A stretch of DNA of 64,000 nt from Whalleya microplaca. Lineage: Eukaryota > Ascomycota > Sordariomycetes > Xylariales > Xylariaceae. Below the pieces are notes generated by a model. The model ran no database searches. It was given only the letters and a program-made list of their open reading frames with translations, and was not told the origin of the DNA. The stretch spans positions 310,001-374,000 of the forward strand of contig MU385746.1 in the NCBI GenBank assembly GCA_022497155.1, written 5' to 3'. Shown piece by piece: positions 44,916 to 57,630 of this stretch (within the stretch, counting starts at the first letter, position 1; each line of letters opens with the position of its first letter). A program made the translations under genes and the position numbers.

Positions 44916-47056
44916 TTACTTCTTATGATGCATAAACTGGCGCCTCTCCCTTCTCTTCTGCCGCTCATGCGCCCTCAGCGTCTCGGAGTCGCGGTAGTCC
45001 TCGGGCAGGTCGAAGTCGTATTCCGCGGTATCGGGCACGGGGTGGCCCCACGCGACCACCGTGCGTCCGCGCCGCCGGGTCTTGTTGAGCGCCGCGTCCC
45101 GCTGGTGGCGCTTCTCGAAGAAGGAGGAGAACTCCTTGAACTCGTGCGCCTGCTCTGAGGGGTGTGAGTGTGGGTGTGGTGGAGGTGGAGGTGGTTCGCC
45201 TCGTGATCTCTTAGATGAGGATGACGAGGAGCCCGCGTTGTATCGCGCCCGCGCCATCATGGCCTCGTCGTGCAGCTGCCGCGCCGACGCGTCGACGTCG
45301 CTGTTGTACCCAGGAGGGTCGCCGTCGCTGATGTTGCCCGCGTCGCTGTCTTCGTCCACTGCGGCGGCGGCGGCGGCGGCGTTGCTCATCTCCTCGTCCT
45401 CATCTTCTTCGTCCTCGTCTGCGTTGTCGTCTTCGTCCGCTAGCTGTTCACTGTCCTCTGCCTCGTCAGATTCTTCTTCTTCTTCCTCATCGTCATCGCC
45501 CTCGTCATCATCATCATCCCCCTCGGCCTGCTCCGCCAGTGCGCGTTCTTTCTCGAGCTTACGTTTCTTCTCTTCCTGGCTCCATAGTCGGAATTTCTCC
45601 AGTATCGCCTGGCACCCCTTGATGAAGTGATCCCGGGCGGGCTCGAAGGTCTTCTTGCGGCTCTCGGTGACGCCGCTGACGCCCATCGTCCTTAGCCAAT
45701 CATGGCCTTGGAGCTCATTGAGAAGCCGGATGATCTGGTCCTTCTCATGCTGGGCACGGCCTTTCTCCGTATTCCGAATAGATTTTTCTAACCTCTCGGC
45801 CTTCCTATGCACTGGTGCAAAGTATGAATCTTGCAACGGGTCTTCAGCATCGTTTCCACTGTATCTTGCTTCGAGAAAGGCAAAGTCGACTCGCTGGGAG
45901 TCGTGCAGCTCGGTGAACAGGTTGTCACCGTAAGTTCGCACTGTCGGGGAGTGGGGTGGGTGATTTCGCTCTAGCGTGGCCTGCGTGGGTTCTGGCGCTG
46001 CCGGGGCAGGCGTAGGTGCAGGTGCAGATGATGATAGTGGTGTCTTGGTAGTATGATAATTTTGCGGGGGGCCAGGACTGGAATCGACGACGAGAATAGG
46101 GGTATCAAGATTGAGGATGTCTATACATGTGTAAGTAAATAGATGCAACAGTTGGCTTGTGATGTTCAAGTGAGTGAGGTAACGTGATTATGATTTTACG
46201 TACGTTGTTCCTTGGGAATATTGCCGATTACTTCATCGTAATCGGGGAAATAGGCCGAGAGCTCGCTTTTAAATCTGGTCGCCTCCTGAGACCGCAATTT
46301 GCGACCAGGCTGTTCTTGGACAGCACCGGTGTCGACCGCACTGGGCTGCAGCCGGTCCAATTCGTGTTTAATGCCATTGATGACCTTCTCTTGATGTTTT
46401 GTGAGGTTCAGCTCCGTTGTGGCGGCCGTCTTGTCTGCTTGTCGTCGAGCAACAGCAGCAGCAGTAGCAGTAGCAGTAGCAGTAGCAGCAGCAGCAGCAC
46501 CAGTCGGAGGCGGACGAGGAGGAGGAGGAGCAGGAGGAGACAGAGGAGACGATGCGACGGTGGGCGGCTCTTGGGTGGGGATTTGTTGGGGCCTCAAGGC
46601 GATGGGCTTAGTCGGAGGGCTGATAGGTTGCGCGATGGATTGCGGAATAGATTGCGAAATAGGGCGGGCTAGTATCTCGACGGTAATTCTGGTTCTCTTG
46701 TTCTTCTTGGAGTCGTAGCTGTTGTCGATCGGGTCGAGAGGGCGCTTCATGCGAGCAGCAGCAGCAGAATTGGATTGGTGGTGGTGGATAAGATTCTGAG
46801 AGTGGGAGTGGGAGTGGGAGTTTCGCGTCGCGATGATGTGGGCATGTTGTTTGGCAGCAACATTAGCATTGGCACTCGCATTGGCAGCACTCGCACTCGC
46901 ATTTGCATTTGCATTATGGTTATTATTGTTAGCATTCGTATTCGCATGGGTTGCGCGACGCGGGTGGTGAAGCGGCGAATGCTGCGAATGCTGCGAATGC
47001 TGATTATTGTACCGTACAGCAGCTTCAGGGCGCCGGGACGAGGTAGAGGTGGCCAT
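44916..47056 (-). CDS. SAS4-domain (something about silencing) chromatin protein
   Basis: Exons on the minus strand: 47056-46204 and 46120-44916, joined across an 83-nt intron (GTACGT...ATAG) to read IPKEQHILNLDTPILVVDSS; 685 aa. Residues about 345-470 (NLFTELHDSQRVDFAFLEAR, AERLEKSIRNTEKGRAQHEK, then DWLRTMGVSGVTESRKKTFE) match my memory of the fungal SAS4 domain, found in the Sas2-type H4 lysine 16 acetyltransferase complex of yeast. The first 250 residues are low complexity: His/Asn/Ala-rich with SHSHSHS, poly-Pro and an Ala-Thr run encoded by a CAG-like repeat. After the domain there is a long acidic stretch (Asp/Glu-rich, ~70 residues) and a poly-Ala run. The C-terminus is basic (RQKRRERRQFMHHKK). 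Whether it works in silencing here is inference. Confidence 0.82.
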
Positions 47057-50000
47057 CGCTATGTGGTGGTGACGGTGGCAGCGGTGGCAGCGGTGGTGAT
47101 TGTCCCAAACCTACATCGATCATGGTCGTACAGGGAGGAAAACGCGGCGATATGCTATTGTGCGAAATCGCATTCACGCGGCGAAACTTTTTCGGGTTTT
47201 TTCGTTTTTCGTGAGCTGAAGTCTTCCCCGTGGGGACGGTTCATTTCAATTGACGGGTTTGCATCTGCTTGCCCATTTGCTTGAAGGTCACAGGCGCAGT
47301 CATCAGTGATCAGTGATGCCTGTTTGCCTGTTACGTTGCGTAGGGGCAGCCGTGCTGCAAACACTGTGTTTCCCTCTAATGTAACTCAATGTTCTTAGTC
47401 ACCCATTTTACCTGTCACAGGTACCTGTTGTAGGTACATGTACACGACCACCAAACACCAAACACACCTAATAAGTAGGGCAGGCGCCCCTGAAGCTTCC
47501 AGGTACCTAGGTATAAGTATCCTCCGCTTGGTTTTCCCGTCGCTTAACTCCTGAGAATTGGTCGAGCCTCAAAGTATCGCGACGCGCCAAACTTGTCGCG
47601 TAGATCCAGATCTGGGCTATCCTGGATAGGGGGTTCTGAAGCGTAGTATGACGGGGATTCAATGCTTCCGTCAACCGTAAGGTACATCAGTTTCGACTTT
47701 TTGACTCCTAGCCTTTCTTCCCACCGGTGGAGTACGGTTGCCAGCAAGTTTATGTAAATGTGGTGTGGGCTCTGGGACATGGGCAATGGGCATCTGAAAT
47801 TGAAGCCACTAAAACTTTGATAACCACCACCTTCAAACCAATAGGAAGCTCAACGTCGTTCCGCCGGGCTGGGCTGCCCATTCAATGGCCACTAGACAAC
47901 GAACGAACAAGCCTTTCTCCTATTCGATATTGCCAAACAGGTGCGTCATCCTTTATGTACTCATGGGCTTGCCACATAATATTATCATGTTGTCGTTTGC
48001 TGCTGGTGTGTGCATTCTGGTAAGCAAAGTATCGGCTGTATAGCTAGTCTCCGTTCGAATATCATTTTGTAGGTAAGATTTATATAGGTAAGAGATAACA
48101 ATTAGAGCTGCTTTAGATAGTCCCAGACCGAATTGGCTAATGGACGAGTCAATTGCACTGCTAATAGAAGGTTACTGCGGCTCCTATGATAACCTATCAA
48201 GAGACTGATTGAGCTTACTTTATAAGGTAGAAAAGTACATGTACGAGTTTGGGTTGAAGAGGCATCGACACTCTTCCCGAATGAGAGCGGGCGCATGTTC
48301 GTGTTAGTCGACAATGGATGAGTACCTAGGTAAACGACAGAACACTCTTATTGAAAGATACAAAGAGTGAGGTACTGATACAACCGCCGATGCTTTATCT
48401 CGGATTCAGCAGCAATACGAATTGTCTCCCACGAATTCAGGATAAAAATAATTATATATTTCTTGTGTTTAGTATACCCTCATTGTGAACGATGTTCCGA
48501 GTTGACAGCATTGTTTAAGTAGCTAATCAATTAGAGTATCATCTCAATAGGTTATCAAATCAAATATATAAAATAGGAAGTGTTTTTGTCTTTTGGCCTT
48601 GCAGCTTGTGTATACGTATATAGGTAATGCATGTTCATTAGGTATGAGCTATTGGTGTAGTCCCGGGTCGCAGCAACATAGGGCCATAAAGATGTGTAGA
48701 TTGAAAGATGACAGCTCTTGATGCAGCTTGGGTAGATTGCTAGAGATGTGTGCACGTTCTTGCTGCTTTACCAGCTTCATCCAGCCTGTGCTTTCAAGTC
48801 CTATTCCAACCAAGCGAGCAGAGGCAGGATGCCAGCACAATTTCTTCGACCTTCATGTTCTTTAAAGCCGGCCATACACATGAATCGTACCCTTATTCTG
48901 ACTGTAAAAACTTCAACAACAGTATTCTGAGGTTTGAACAATGAGCATATCGGAAGTGTAGTTGCTAGGTATGGAAACTGCCGGGTTAAGGGCTGGACCA
49001 TTTTCAATCACAATCATTTGCTCAAACATTCGTTTCTTGTCCACTTACATAACTCAAACAGTCATGGCTTTCTTCCCTGTTTGTATTCCTTTTCCGTGCT
49101 GCTTCAGGCTCATGAGACTACAGATAATCTAAGACACCCTAGTTGCCAATCCAAAGTTTAATTAGCTAGGCTCAGGTTCTCTTGACTGCTAGGAGCAAGT
49201 CGCTCAGCCAAACTTGTGTCCAACCTGCGGGTGTAACACAACAAGATTCTGGCAACAATATCATCGAGTTATTTGCGTCACGCGTGCTATGAACCATTCG
49301 TAATTAATGTTGGCAGCGCGGAACAAGAATGCCTTCACCCTAGTGACATAGACATTGGTAGTGTAAAGGGGCAACTCTAGTCAATACTAAGGCTAACAGG
49401 AACGTAACCTAAGCTGAAGCGAGATGCAACTTATCGTCTTCATAGGAACTTAGTGATATAGACATCAGTTCAAATACACTAGCTACCGCAGGCTGTTATT
49501 GGTGCTGTTGAATAAGGTATCAGGAGGGATCGATATCTATGTACTCATACATGATATAAGACATACTGGATATCTTGGCTATATCGTAGAAACCATACCC
49601 GCTCTAGCAGTACAGATTGACTAAGAAACATTAGAGAGCAATACGAGTACCCAAGAGTATCGAGAACACCTAGCCCTGGCAAGTCTCCCTTCACCATTCT
49701 TGGGGCTCATATTACTAGTTCAGGTTTATGAGTTGAACTACGTCAGTCAATACTAGTAATAGACATTTTCAACTATGCTTTGCTCGTAACTGTGTAACGC
49801 TACCAGTTGACGAGCATGCCCGATATCAAAATTAGTTCCTACCGTAAATCCAGCTGGACTCGCTGGCAGAGTTGGAAGGCACAATACTATAGACTGAAGT
49901 AACAACTAGGATATAGATTTCAACTTCATCGTCATTGATGTGACCATCTAGTTGTCACTATAAGGCTGAAATAGTTCATAAGCGTATAGATACGGTAGTG

Positions 50001-51054
50001 ACCTGAAAGGCAACGACAGAGGCCGCTGATCACATGGAAAACTCTAAATATTCTGGGGTTTCTCTAGAGTAATATTGAATCCAGATTGCTTTGGTTTATA
50101 TCAAGCAGCGGTAGAGTAAAGGGGTTCTTATCGCATGGTTTCACGTACATACTATTCCCAATACCCATATAAGTCATCGGCTCTCGATGGCTCAACATAT
50201 TAAGAAAGGGGTGACTTATGAGATATTAACATAATATCATACTGCCTTTAATAATGATATATGAGAATTGTAATATCTTCTTATCCAGTGTTATGATTGA
50301 TTGTATTGATAAAGTATTGTGACTAGAAGAAGTCTTTAAATGATGTGTACGCAAATTCAATAGACTAAAGTATATCGTGCCACATAAAAACTGATCGTAT
50401 TACATCAAAGTAAACCAATTAGATATTTGGGTTTCACACTGTTAACTTAAGACTTTCGTGGTTGGGCCATCTTATTACACAGGCTGACAGGCACCGATGG
50501 TACCTGGAACCTGAAAGGGGAAGACACTGGAGACAACAACCTTTGATGTCTTCAATGCCGCCTGAAGACTAGATGCTACCTAACAAATAACAAAAGTCCC
50601 CGACTCTATTATATATACTGAACCCTTCCTTCATATCTTCTAGCTTCAATACTTACACAATATATGTAAATCCACTTTTCTTGCCTACATTTCAGTCGCG
50701 ATATGCTGCGGTATCATAATCATGCCGTTTTAACCGGGTTCATACTTCGTACATGAGATTACGTCATTTTCAGCATAGAAGAACATTGAAACAAGGGCTG
50801 TTCCTAGCAGCCCAGCCCATCTTCGATATGGCTATGACGTACGTGTAGAAAGGCTGAGTACATAGGCGTTTGTGTTACAAGCTCACTGCACTTCTTTGGC
50901 TGACAAGAACACGGAGAATTTGGTGTCGAGTCCAGATCGAATGTTGCAAACGTCCCTTGTTTTATATACTTATTATCTAAACGTGCATACGAAAGGTCTT
51001 GCCATGGTCTAACATGGATCTACTGACGACTAATTCAGTGCGCAACCCCTCGAG
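47057..51054. other. Gene-poor stretch, 4.0 kb, AT-rich on the right
   Basis: The left end is the SAS4-like gene's promoter. TACCTAGGTA sites lie at 47504-47513 and 48323-48332. From about 48.3 to 50.9 kb the DNA is AT-rich with dense stop codons in all frames. Small segments resemble sequence near 54.4-54.9 kb. No supported gene; an 80-codon frame at 47544-47786 (-) is weak. Confidence 0.5.
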
Positions 51055-53293
51055 ATGACTGAAAGTACATCGACAGCTCCGGTAGAGCTCACCGGTCAGC
51101 CAACGCTCGCGCGATCGCCGTCGCCCTCTTCTGCAATGCACGCCCCGCAGTATCCCGCCTCAGACATCACCACATCAGGGTCTCTTCCGCTAACCCCACC
51201 AACGTCGCCCGGCCCGCACACGGGGACTAAAACCTCGTTCGACACAACCTTATCACACTCGAGTCGCCAGGAATATCTCGATTCGCTGCAGCCGCCGACT
51301 AGCGAGGAATTCGCGCGGCTAGCCAGACTGCAAGAACAGCGCGAGAAGGAGCACAAGCATCGGGACCACAAGCTGCGCCGCCAAAGTCTTGCCACTGCGC
51401 AGCGGGGCATGGAGGCACGACGGAACTCTATACAAATACAGGCTCCAGAGGGAGAACAACGGGGGGAGCGTCGCCGGTCAATATTCGGACGCAGCCATTC
51501 CCGCTCGATCTCGCGCCCGGGGACGGCTGGCAAAGACCCCGAAAACGACCCCGCCAGATCCACGGCGGCGATGGTCATCCAGCGATACTACCGCGGATAC
51601 CGTGTCCGGAGGGAGATGCAAGGCCTCGGCTTGGACTCGAGCACCCGGTGGACCCACGCGATCAGGGATGCGCAGTGGAAAGAGCTGACGAGGCCGCGCG
51701 CGCGAGAGGATGGGCCGGTGGACCCCGGGAACGACGGTGTGAATACCAGGAGGTCAAGCACCAGTCGCTCTGCGGCGAGGCAGAATTGGATGAAGGTTGC
51801 TACGATAGCACGGCGTGCGGGCGTAGACGAGGATTCGGACCATTCGGAGGATAGTTCGATATCGCCAACGGACGAGGAACTGAGGAGAATGTCCCCGGAT
51901 CGGAGAGAGGCGGCCAAAAGAAAAAGGAGGAAAGCCCAAGCGAAGAGACGTAAGCATGCCCAAATGATGGGTTTGCAATACTTCCTCGAGATGGTGTAAG
52001 TTGCATCTAGTTACTCATTTCTCCTGAGGCCCTGTCCTGGGAGCAAAAAACCCCCAGTAGGGCATATTCGGGAGCTAAAAGCCCCTGAGACAAGTCTGAA
52101 AGCCCACGATACCTCGTCATAGTACTTATCAAGGAGGAGTCAATACTAACCCCTAGTGCTATAGTGACATCAAACATCGTTATGGATCGAATTTGAGGAT
52201 GTACCATGAAGAGTGGAAGAAAGCTGACACCAATGAGAACTTCTTTTACTGGTTGGATCACGGCGAAGGAAAGAACTTGGACTTAGTGCCTTGTCCAAGG
52301 GAACGATTGGATCGAGAGCAAGTACGATACTTAAGCAGAGAGGAGCGACAATACTACTTAGTCAAAGTCGATATAGAAGGGCGCCTGGTTTGGGCCAAGA
52401 ACGGTATGCGAGTTGACACCACTGAGAATTACAAGGATAGCCTTCGCGGCATTGTGCCAGCAGATGATCCTGCGCCTTCTTTTGCGCCCGACGTGGAGGA
52501 ACATGTGCAGGCAAAACCTCGTGTGGACTCGCCGCCACAACCGCACCGTCACACTGGCTCGAACAGGTCCTCGGTATCTTCACGCGAATCGGAACTGGAG
52601 GCTGCTATGGCAGCGAAATACGCCGACCCCCAGTTCGACAACGCCAAGGGTATCAAGAAGATCCATCACGTATCCGCTGCGACCATCTTCAACAAGCTGC
52701 TTCGGAAGTCCGTCCGGAAGAATACCTGGATCTTCGTCGCCGACACCTCGTTCCGCCTGTACGTCGGCATCAAGAACAGCGGCGCCTTCCAACACAGCTC
52801 ATTCCTCCAGGGCTCGCGGATCTCCGCGGCCGGACTGATCAAGATCAAAAACGGGCGGCTGTCGAGCCTCTCACCCCTGTCGGGCCACTACCGCCCGCCG
52901 GCGTCGAACTTCCGCGCGTTCGTCCATAGTCTGGAGGACGAGGGGGTCGACATGTCGCACGTGAGCATCAGCAAGAGCTACGCGGTGCTGGTCGGGCTCG
53001 AGGCCTACGTCAAGACGCAGAAGAAGGGCAAGGAGGTCGTGCACCGGCTCATGCACCAGAAGGAGAAGCTGCTCGAGCCCGAGGAGGCCCGCCGGAAGGA
53101 GGAGGCCCAGATGGACACCAGCGAGAGCGCCGCCCGCGAACGCCGCGTCCTCGAGAAGGAGCGCGAGAGGGAGGTCGTCGACCGCGCCGAGAATGGGCCT
53201 ATGTTTAGGTTCTGGCAGAGGCTGGGCTTTCATCCTAGGACGCCGGCTGCACAGAACGGCAGTTCGGCCGCCCAGGGTTCTGGGACCTCATGA
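51055..53293 (+). CDS. IQ-motif protein, fungal homologue of plant IQM calmodulin-binding proteins
   Basis: Exons 51055-51995 and 52165-53293 join across a 169-nt intron (GTAAGT, branch TACTAAC at 52144, ATAG) to read LEMVDIKHRYGSNLRMYHEE; 689 aa. A classic IQ motif, IQRYYRGYRVRR, lies at residues 175-186, as expected for calmodulin binding. From about residue 310 the sequence follows the plant IQM order: HRYGSNL, FFYWLDHGEGKNLDLVPCPR, YYLVKVDIEGRLVW, then WIFVADTSFRLYVGIKNSGAF, FQHSSFLQGSRISAAG, LSGHYRPPASNFRAFV and VDMSHVSIS. The N-terminus is Ser/Pro-rich and disordered; a basic nuclear-type signal (KRKRRKAQAKRRKH) lies near residue 290; the C-terminus is Lys/Glu-rich coiled coil. Exon 2 becomes markedly GC-rich. 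A nearer acceptor (CCCCTAG at 52155) gives a stop. Biological role unknown. Confidence 0.85.
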
Positions 53294-55544
53294 GAAATGA
53301 ATGGATGATGGATGGATGGTGTTGGATAGGCTGTATCGGACACAATTGGCGGTCTGCTCCTGGCTTGATGTTCTGGATGTGATATCCATTGCGTTTGTAC
53401 AATACCCGTCGATCATGAGCATAGATTAGCGAAAATATCATACTGAGGGCCGCCTGCTGTAGGCGCTGGCACCGGCTTGGAAATGATTTACCTAAAATAC
53501 ACTCACATTGGACATTGGTGAAAAGCATAGCTAGTTCAATTAATTATGCTACACCTGTTTGTAATAGGCACACAGTGGTGGCTATTAATAGGATTCCGCT
53601 ATGAAGCTTAGGTACTATCGATCGGACCCATTGTCTCGACCAGAATTATTGCTGTCGGGATGGGCACTCTTCACAGCGTGAGGAACATTGGCATACTGGT
53701 AAGGCTCTAAATAAATAGAATTGTATCTTTTATGTATGTCTGATATGAAGCATGATCGCCATCGCCATCGCCAATGTCTGCCTTTCCAAGATTGACACTG
53801 TTGCGATTTCACCCTAGGTTCGCTGCCTAGCATGTTAGTGTACTTAACTCACGATTCCAACTCGGTTGGATACTTAGTCAACAACCCCCTGAATCCCTAA
53901 ACCCCTGATATCATTCGCACATCTCTAACTAGTCACGTATTCCTGTACCCCCATCCTCGAAACTCTTCGTTTGGGGGAAATTACTTACCGTGTGTTGAGA
54001 ATCAGGCACTCTAGTGGAAGTTACTTCATAATAATGCTGTAAACGAACATAACAGGAATATTGGCGCATTCTGTAGGGGGTTTGAGATACTACAAACCGT
54101 GGTTGTTGGATGCCATCTAGCGAGCCGCTGTCACGGGTTGAAGTTAAGGGGTGAACCCAGGAGAAACAACAAGCGACGCTTGGAAACAGTTGAACTATTG
54201 GGGCTATTAACTCCCTATGTCCAGTAGGGTCTTCTGACCCATGTCCTACTATCTTGCTCGCTGCGACGTTGATGGCTGTCAATGCATACCTATGCATTGT
54301 ATCACCAACGGAACATGTTTATGCATTGAGCTAACTGCTTTAGTCCTTCCGAGATATAAATTTGCCTAGTGTTGTCAGAGTATGGCATGTTTGCTTGTGA
54401 CTATGAATAAGGCTGAAGTAATGATTATAAGTGTATAGGATATGATAGAATACCTGTATTGCCCCCTACACACAAGAGTAACGGGTGAATTGTCCTGAAT
54501 ACGCACTAACGAGAAGGATTAGTTTAAAAGACAGGGGGGCTTTGTCTAAGCCTTAGCATCAGGAGAAGATAGTCGGGGCACCTATGAGATATCAATCATC
54601 GTAAACGACACTTAGACTAAGGTTCATGGAAAGATGCGATCCGTTACTTCTATAGTCTCGATACTGATGTAGCCTAGCCGTTAATCAACAGCCCCGAGAA
54701 TGACTGAGCGGGGTCTATAACATCAATACTACCCCAAAGTGGCTGACGCCCATTCAATAACTCTGATAATTGTTTAATCGGTTTATCAACAAGTGCTTAT
54801 GTGCTAAGAATAGTTTTCGGTAAGAATTTATAGAACTACAGTCGAAATAGGTAGCCGGGTCGCAATTTCGATTGGATATAAGTCATCGGCCGTCCGTCAA
54901 TGGAGGCTAGCTAACTAGATGTCACGCCGGAGTATGATATGCGTAGTGACGGACTTGACGATTAACTATCCGGTTTTTTCGGGCCTTTCAACCTGCAGTA
55001 CTACGTCGTACAACCTACCAACTGAGTGTTTAACGGCGCCGTAAGAAACACACTTACCTATCTCCAGCCTATCGATCTCCACGCTTCTCGGGGCTGAACT
55101 TCCAGAACCTGCCCTCGTTCTTCTTACTCAGATCTGCAGTAGCCTGCCGCATCTTGGCAGACCGGGTTGATTCTTCTCTGTCCTGTGAATGGCAGGCGCA
55201 TCTGCAGTTGGACTGAGGTGCTGAAGAGATCCTATCGGCTGTTTTGCTGCAGAATATGTTCATGCATGGTGCTTTAACTACGCCTCTCACATGCTGACCT
55301 CCCGATTTTAACTGAGAATAATGGTTCTCTCAACAAGACCTTGCTTAATAGGCGTTGATAATCGTGTGGTTCACATTCAGTGTGCTGCAGCCATGCAGCC
55401 TCGAAAGATGTAGTGTTACGGAACTGTATATATTGTTGATGCCATTCTAGACATGTGTGGCTAGCTGGCTGGGCCACGCTTCCTTACTGAGCTAATATTC
55501 TTTACGTTTGCATTGTCTAGATTTCCTAGGCTGAAGACAGAATT
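53294..55544. other. Gene-poor stretch, 2.25 kb
   Basis: No supported gene. A 122-codon frame at 53929-54297 (-) and a short Cys-containing frame at 55069-55290 (-) are open but have no recognisable features. Fragments similar to the 50-kb region lie at 54397-54438 and 54876-54890. Confidence 0.45.
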
Positions 55545-57630
55545 ATGGCTTATACTCCCGTTAATAGTTCCGGCTTTTATATAGATCGAAGCTATTACAA
55601 TTCTACAGAACACGACCAATATCCATTGACCGGGCAAGAACATGTGGCATCTCCGGAAAGCCATTCGGCTTCGCACAGTGAAGCTCAGAAGCAATATGCA
55701 GATATTGCGCTTCAAGAGATGAACCCTTACTGGGCAATACCAGGCCACATGCCGAGTGCACCATCGCACCAGAGAGGTTGGAGCGGTAGTACGATATCAG
55801 CAGAGACTCCCTCAACAAAGAGAAAGTCGAAGTCAGCTACAATCCCGCCTTCCTTGAAGAAGATCTCGTCGTTCAGGACGAGGGGCTCATGGACGCTCGA
55901 GATCATAACCATCCTCATAGCCTGGGGTGCCATAGCCTCCATCATGGGAGTATTGGCTCATTTCAATGGACATGCGCTGCCAGAATGGCCATACTATATC
56001 ACTCTGAACGCACTGATCGCTCTCCTGGCCACAGTGGCGACGTCTACTATGAGCATATCGCTGCAGAACGGATTGAGCCAGCTGAAATGGATAAGGTTTA
56101 AGGAATCTCGCGCCCCCTTGACAGATATGGAGATATTTGATGAAGCGAGCCGAGGCACTTGGGGCTCCCTGAAACTCTTGGTAACGGCTCGCGGAGGGTG
56201 AGTATCTTGTCACCAGACTTGCCTACATCACGATATCTGTCTAACATAGAGTGGTATCATAGCTGGCTTGGGTCCTTTGGCGCGATCGTAGCCATTATCA
56301 CACTCGCTCTCGGTCCATTCGCCCAGCAAGTCGTGACGTACCAGTCGCGGTCCGTAGAGAGTCACGAAGGCGCGAGCGTCAACCGAGCCCTCAACTACAC
56401 CGGAGCCCTTCCGGGAAATAATACTTCAAGTCAGTGCACAACATTCTCGTAATAAGTGTCATACGCGCTGACCATCGCATAGCCGGGTTCGTCCCGGTTC
56501 TGCCCCTGAAGTCCGCGGTCTACAACGGCCTGTTTGCCGAGAATGGCCGGCCGAGCGCCGCGCTCTCTTTCGAGTGTCGAAGTGGCAACTGCTCTTGGGA
56601 TTCTTACGAGACGCTCGGAGTCTGCCATGAATGCGTCGATTTGACACCCTTTATTGAACAATACTGCCCTACAGGTGTCAAGAATCCGAACTGCGGATGG
56701 CAAGTACGACAAGGTGCGAAACTATCGAGTAACCTGGAGGTCTTCAGCATGACATCCCAAATCCCCACTGCTTATGGGGATTTGCCTCATTCCATGATTA
56801 TGAAGCTTATATTCATGGGCACTGAAGCGTATGATGGTACTCCGGGCGAAACCAAGCCCTGGGCAAGACAATGTACCTTGTCAGCTTGTTTGCAGACCCT
56901 GGAGTCAACAGTAGTAAATGGCGCCCTCAGTGAAAAGGTCACACATACGTATACGAACACAACGGTCCTCGATATCAGCAACATGAACAGCGATCAGAAT
57001 CGCAACATATATGCCGTGAGTTCTAATGGAAATGCATATATGCTTGGGATAGAAGCCATGCTCGCGATGCGTGGCTGGTTCTCTTCTCTGTTCGCTACAG
57101 GGTCCGCTATTCGCAACGCAGAGGACTTCAACCGCACCATCACCGACAACACAGTAGTCGTGAACCTAACGGTGGGTATCTCGAGTGGGGAAACCTTCTT
57201 TGACTCCGACATTGTCACCGCATTCTATTGGAATTACTACGAATACGCCGCTGGTTTAGACATGCTTATGAACGATATGGCGACCTCGATGACCGTGGCT
57301 TTTCGTAGCTTTCTCGGGGCAGAGCTCATGAGCGGCCGGACGATATCTGTAGAATCCTTTGTTCATGTTCGTTGGGGCTTTGCCGTGCTGCCTATTTTAG
57401 TTGTGGTTGGTACAGCACTGTTTCTCGTGGGCGCTATCTACAGCACAAGACAGTCGCATACCCAGCCATGGAAGAGCAGTGCACTTGCCATGTTATTCCA
57501 TGGCCTCGAAGATGATATCAGAGCGCAGTTTGTACAAGCAGGTGACCTGCATGAGCAGAAGCGTCAGGCAAAAGGTGTGAAAGTACAGCTCGACGAGTCG
57601 GGTGCGAGTGTGACCTTGTTGAGGGCATGA
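55545..57630 (+). CDS. DUF3176 family membrane protein
   Basis: Three exons, 55545-56197, 56263-56429 and 56483-57630, give 655 aa. Introns are 65 nt (GTGAGT...CATAG) and 53 nt (GTCAGT...CATAG). For the first intron an earlier ACATAG acceptor leads directly to a stop, so the second was chosen, reading ARGGWLGSFGAIVAIITLAL. Features typical of the fungal DUF3176 family are a Trp-Glu first membrane helix (WTLEIITILIAWGAIASIMG), WPYYITLNALIALLATVATS, the motif GLSQLKWIRF, then FDEASRGTWGSLKLL, a third helix, and a large extracellular-type domain with Cys pairs (CRSGNCSW, CHEC) and several Asn-X-Ser/Thr sites. A fourth helix follows near the C-terminus (FAVLPILVVVGTALFLVGAI). The function of the family is unknown. 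Topology is inferred. Confidence 0.85.

Noticed and set aside
47544..47786. 80-codon minus-strand frame upstream of the SAS4-like gene
   Set aside because: No domain, and flanking sequence shows no credible splice sites to extend it.
53929..54297. 122-codon minus-strand frame with ATG
   Set aside because: No recognisable motif, no promoter elements or splice context; length is compatible with chance in this composition.
55069..55290. Minus-strand frame with CRCACH Cys cluster
   Set aside because: Short and without signal peptide or homologue; a possible metal-binding look is not enough for a gene call.
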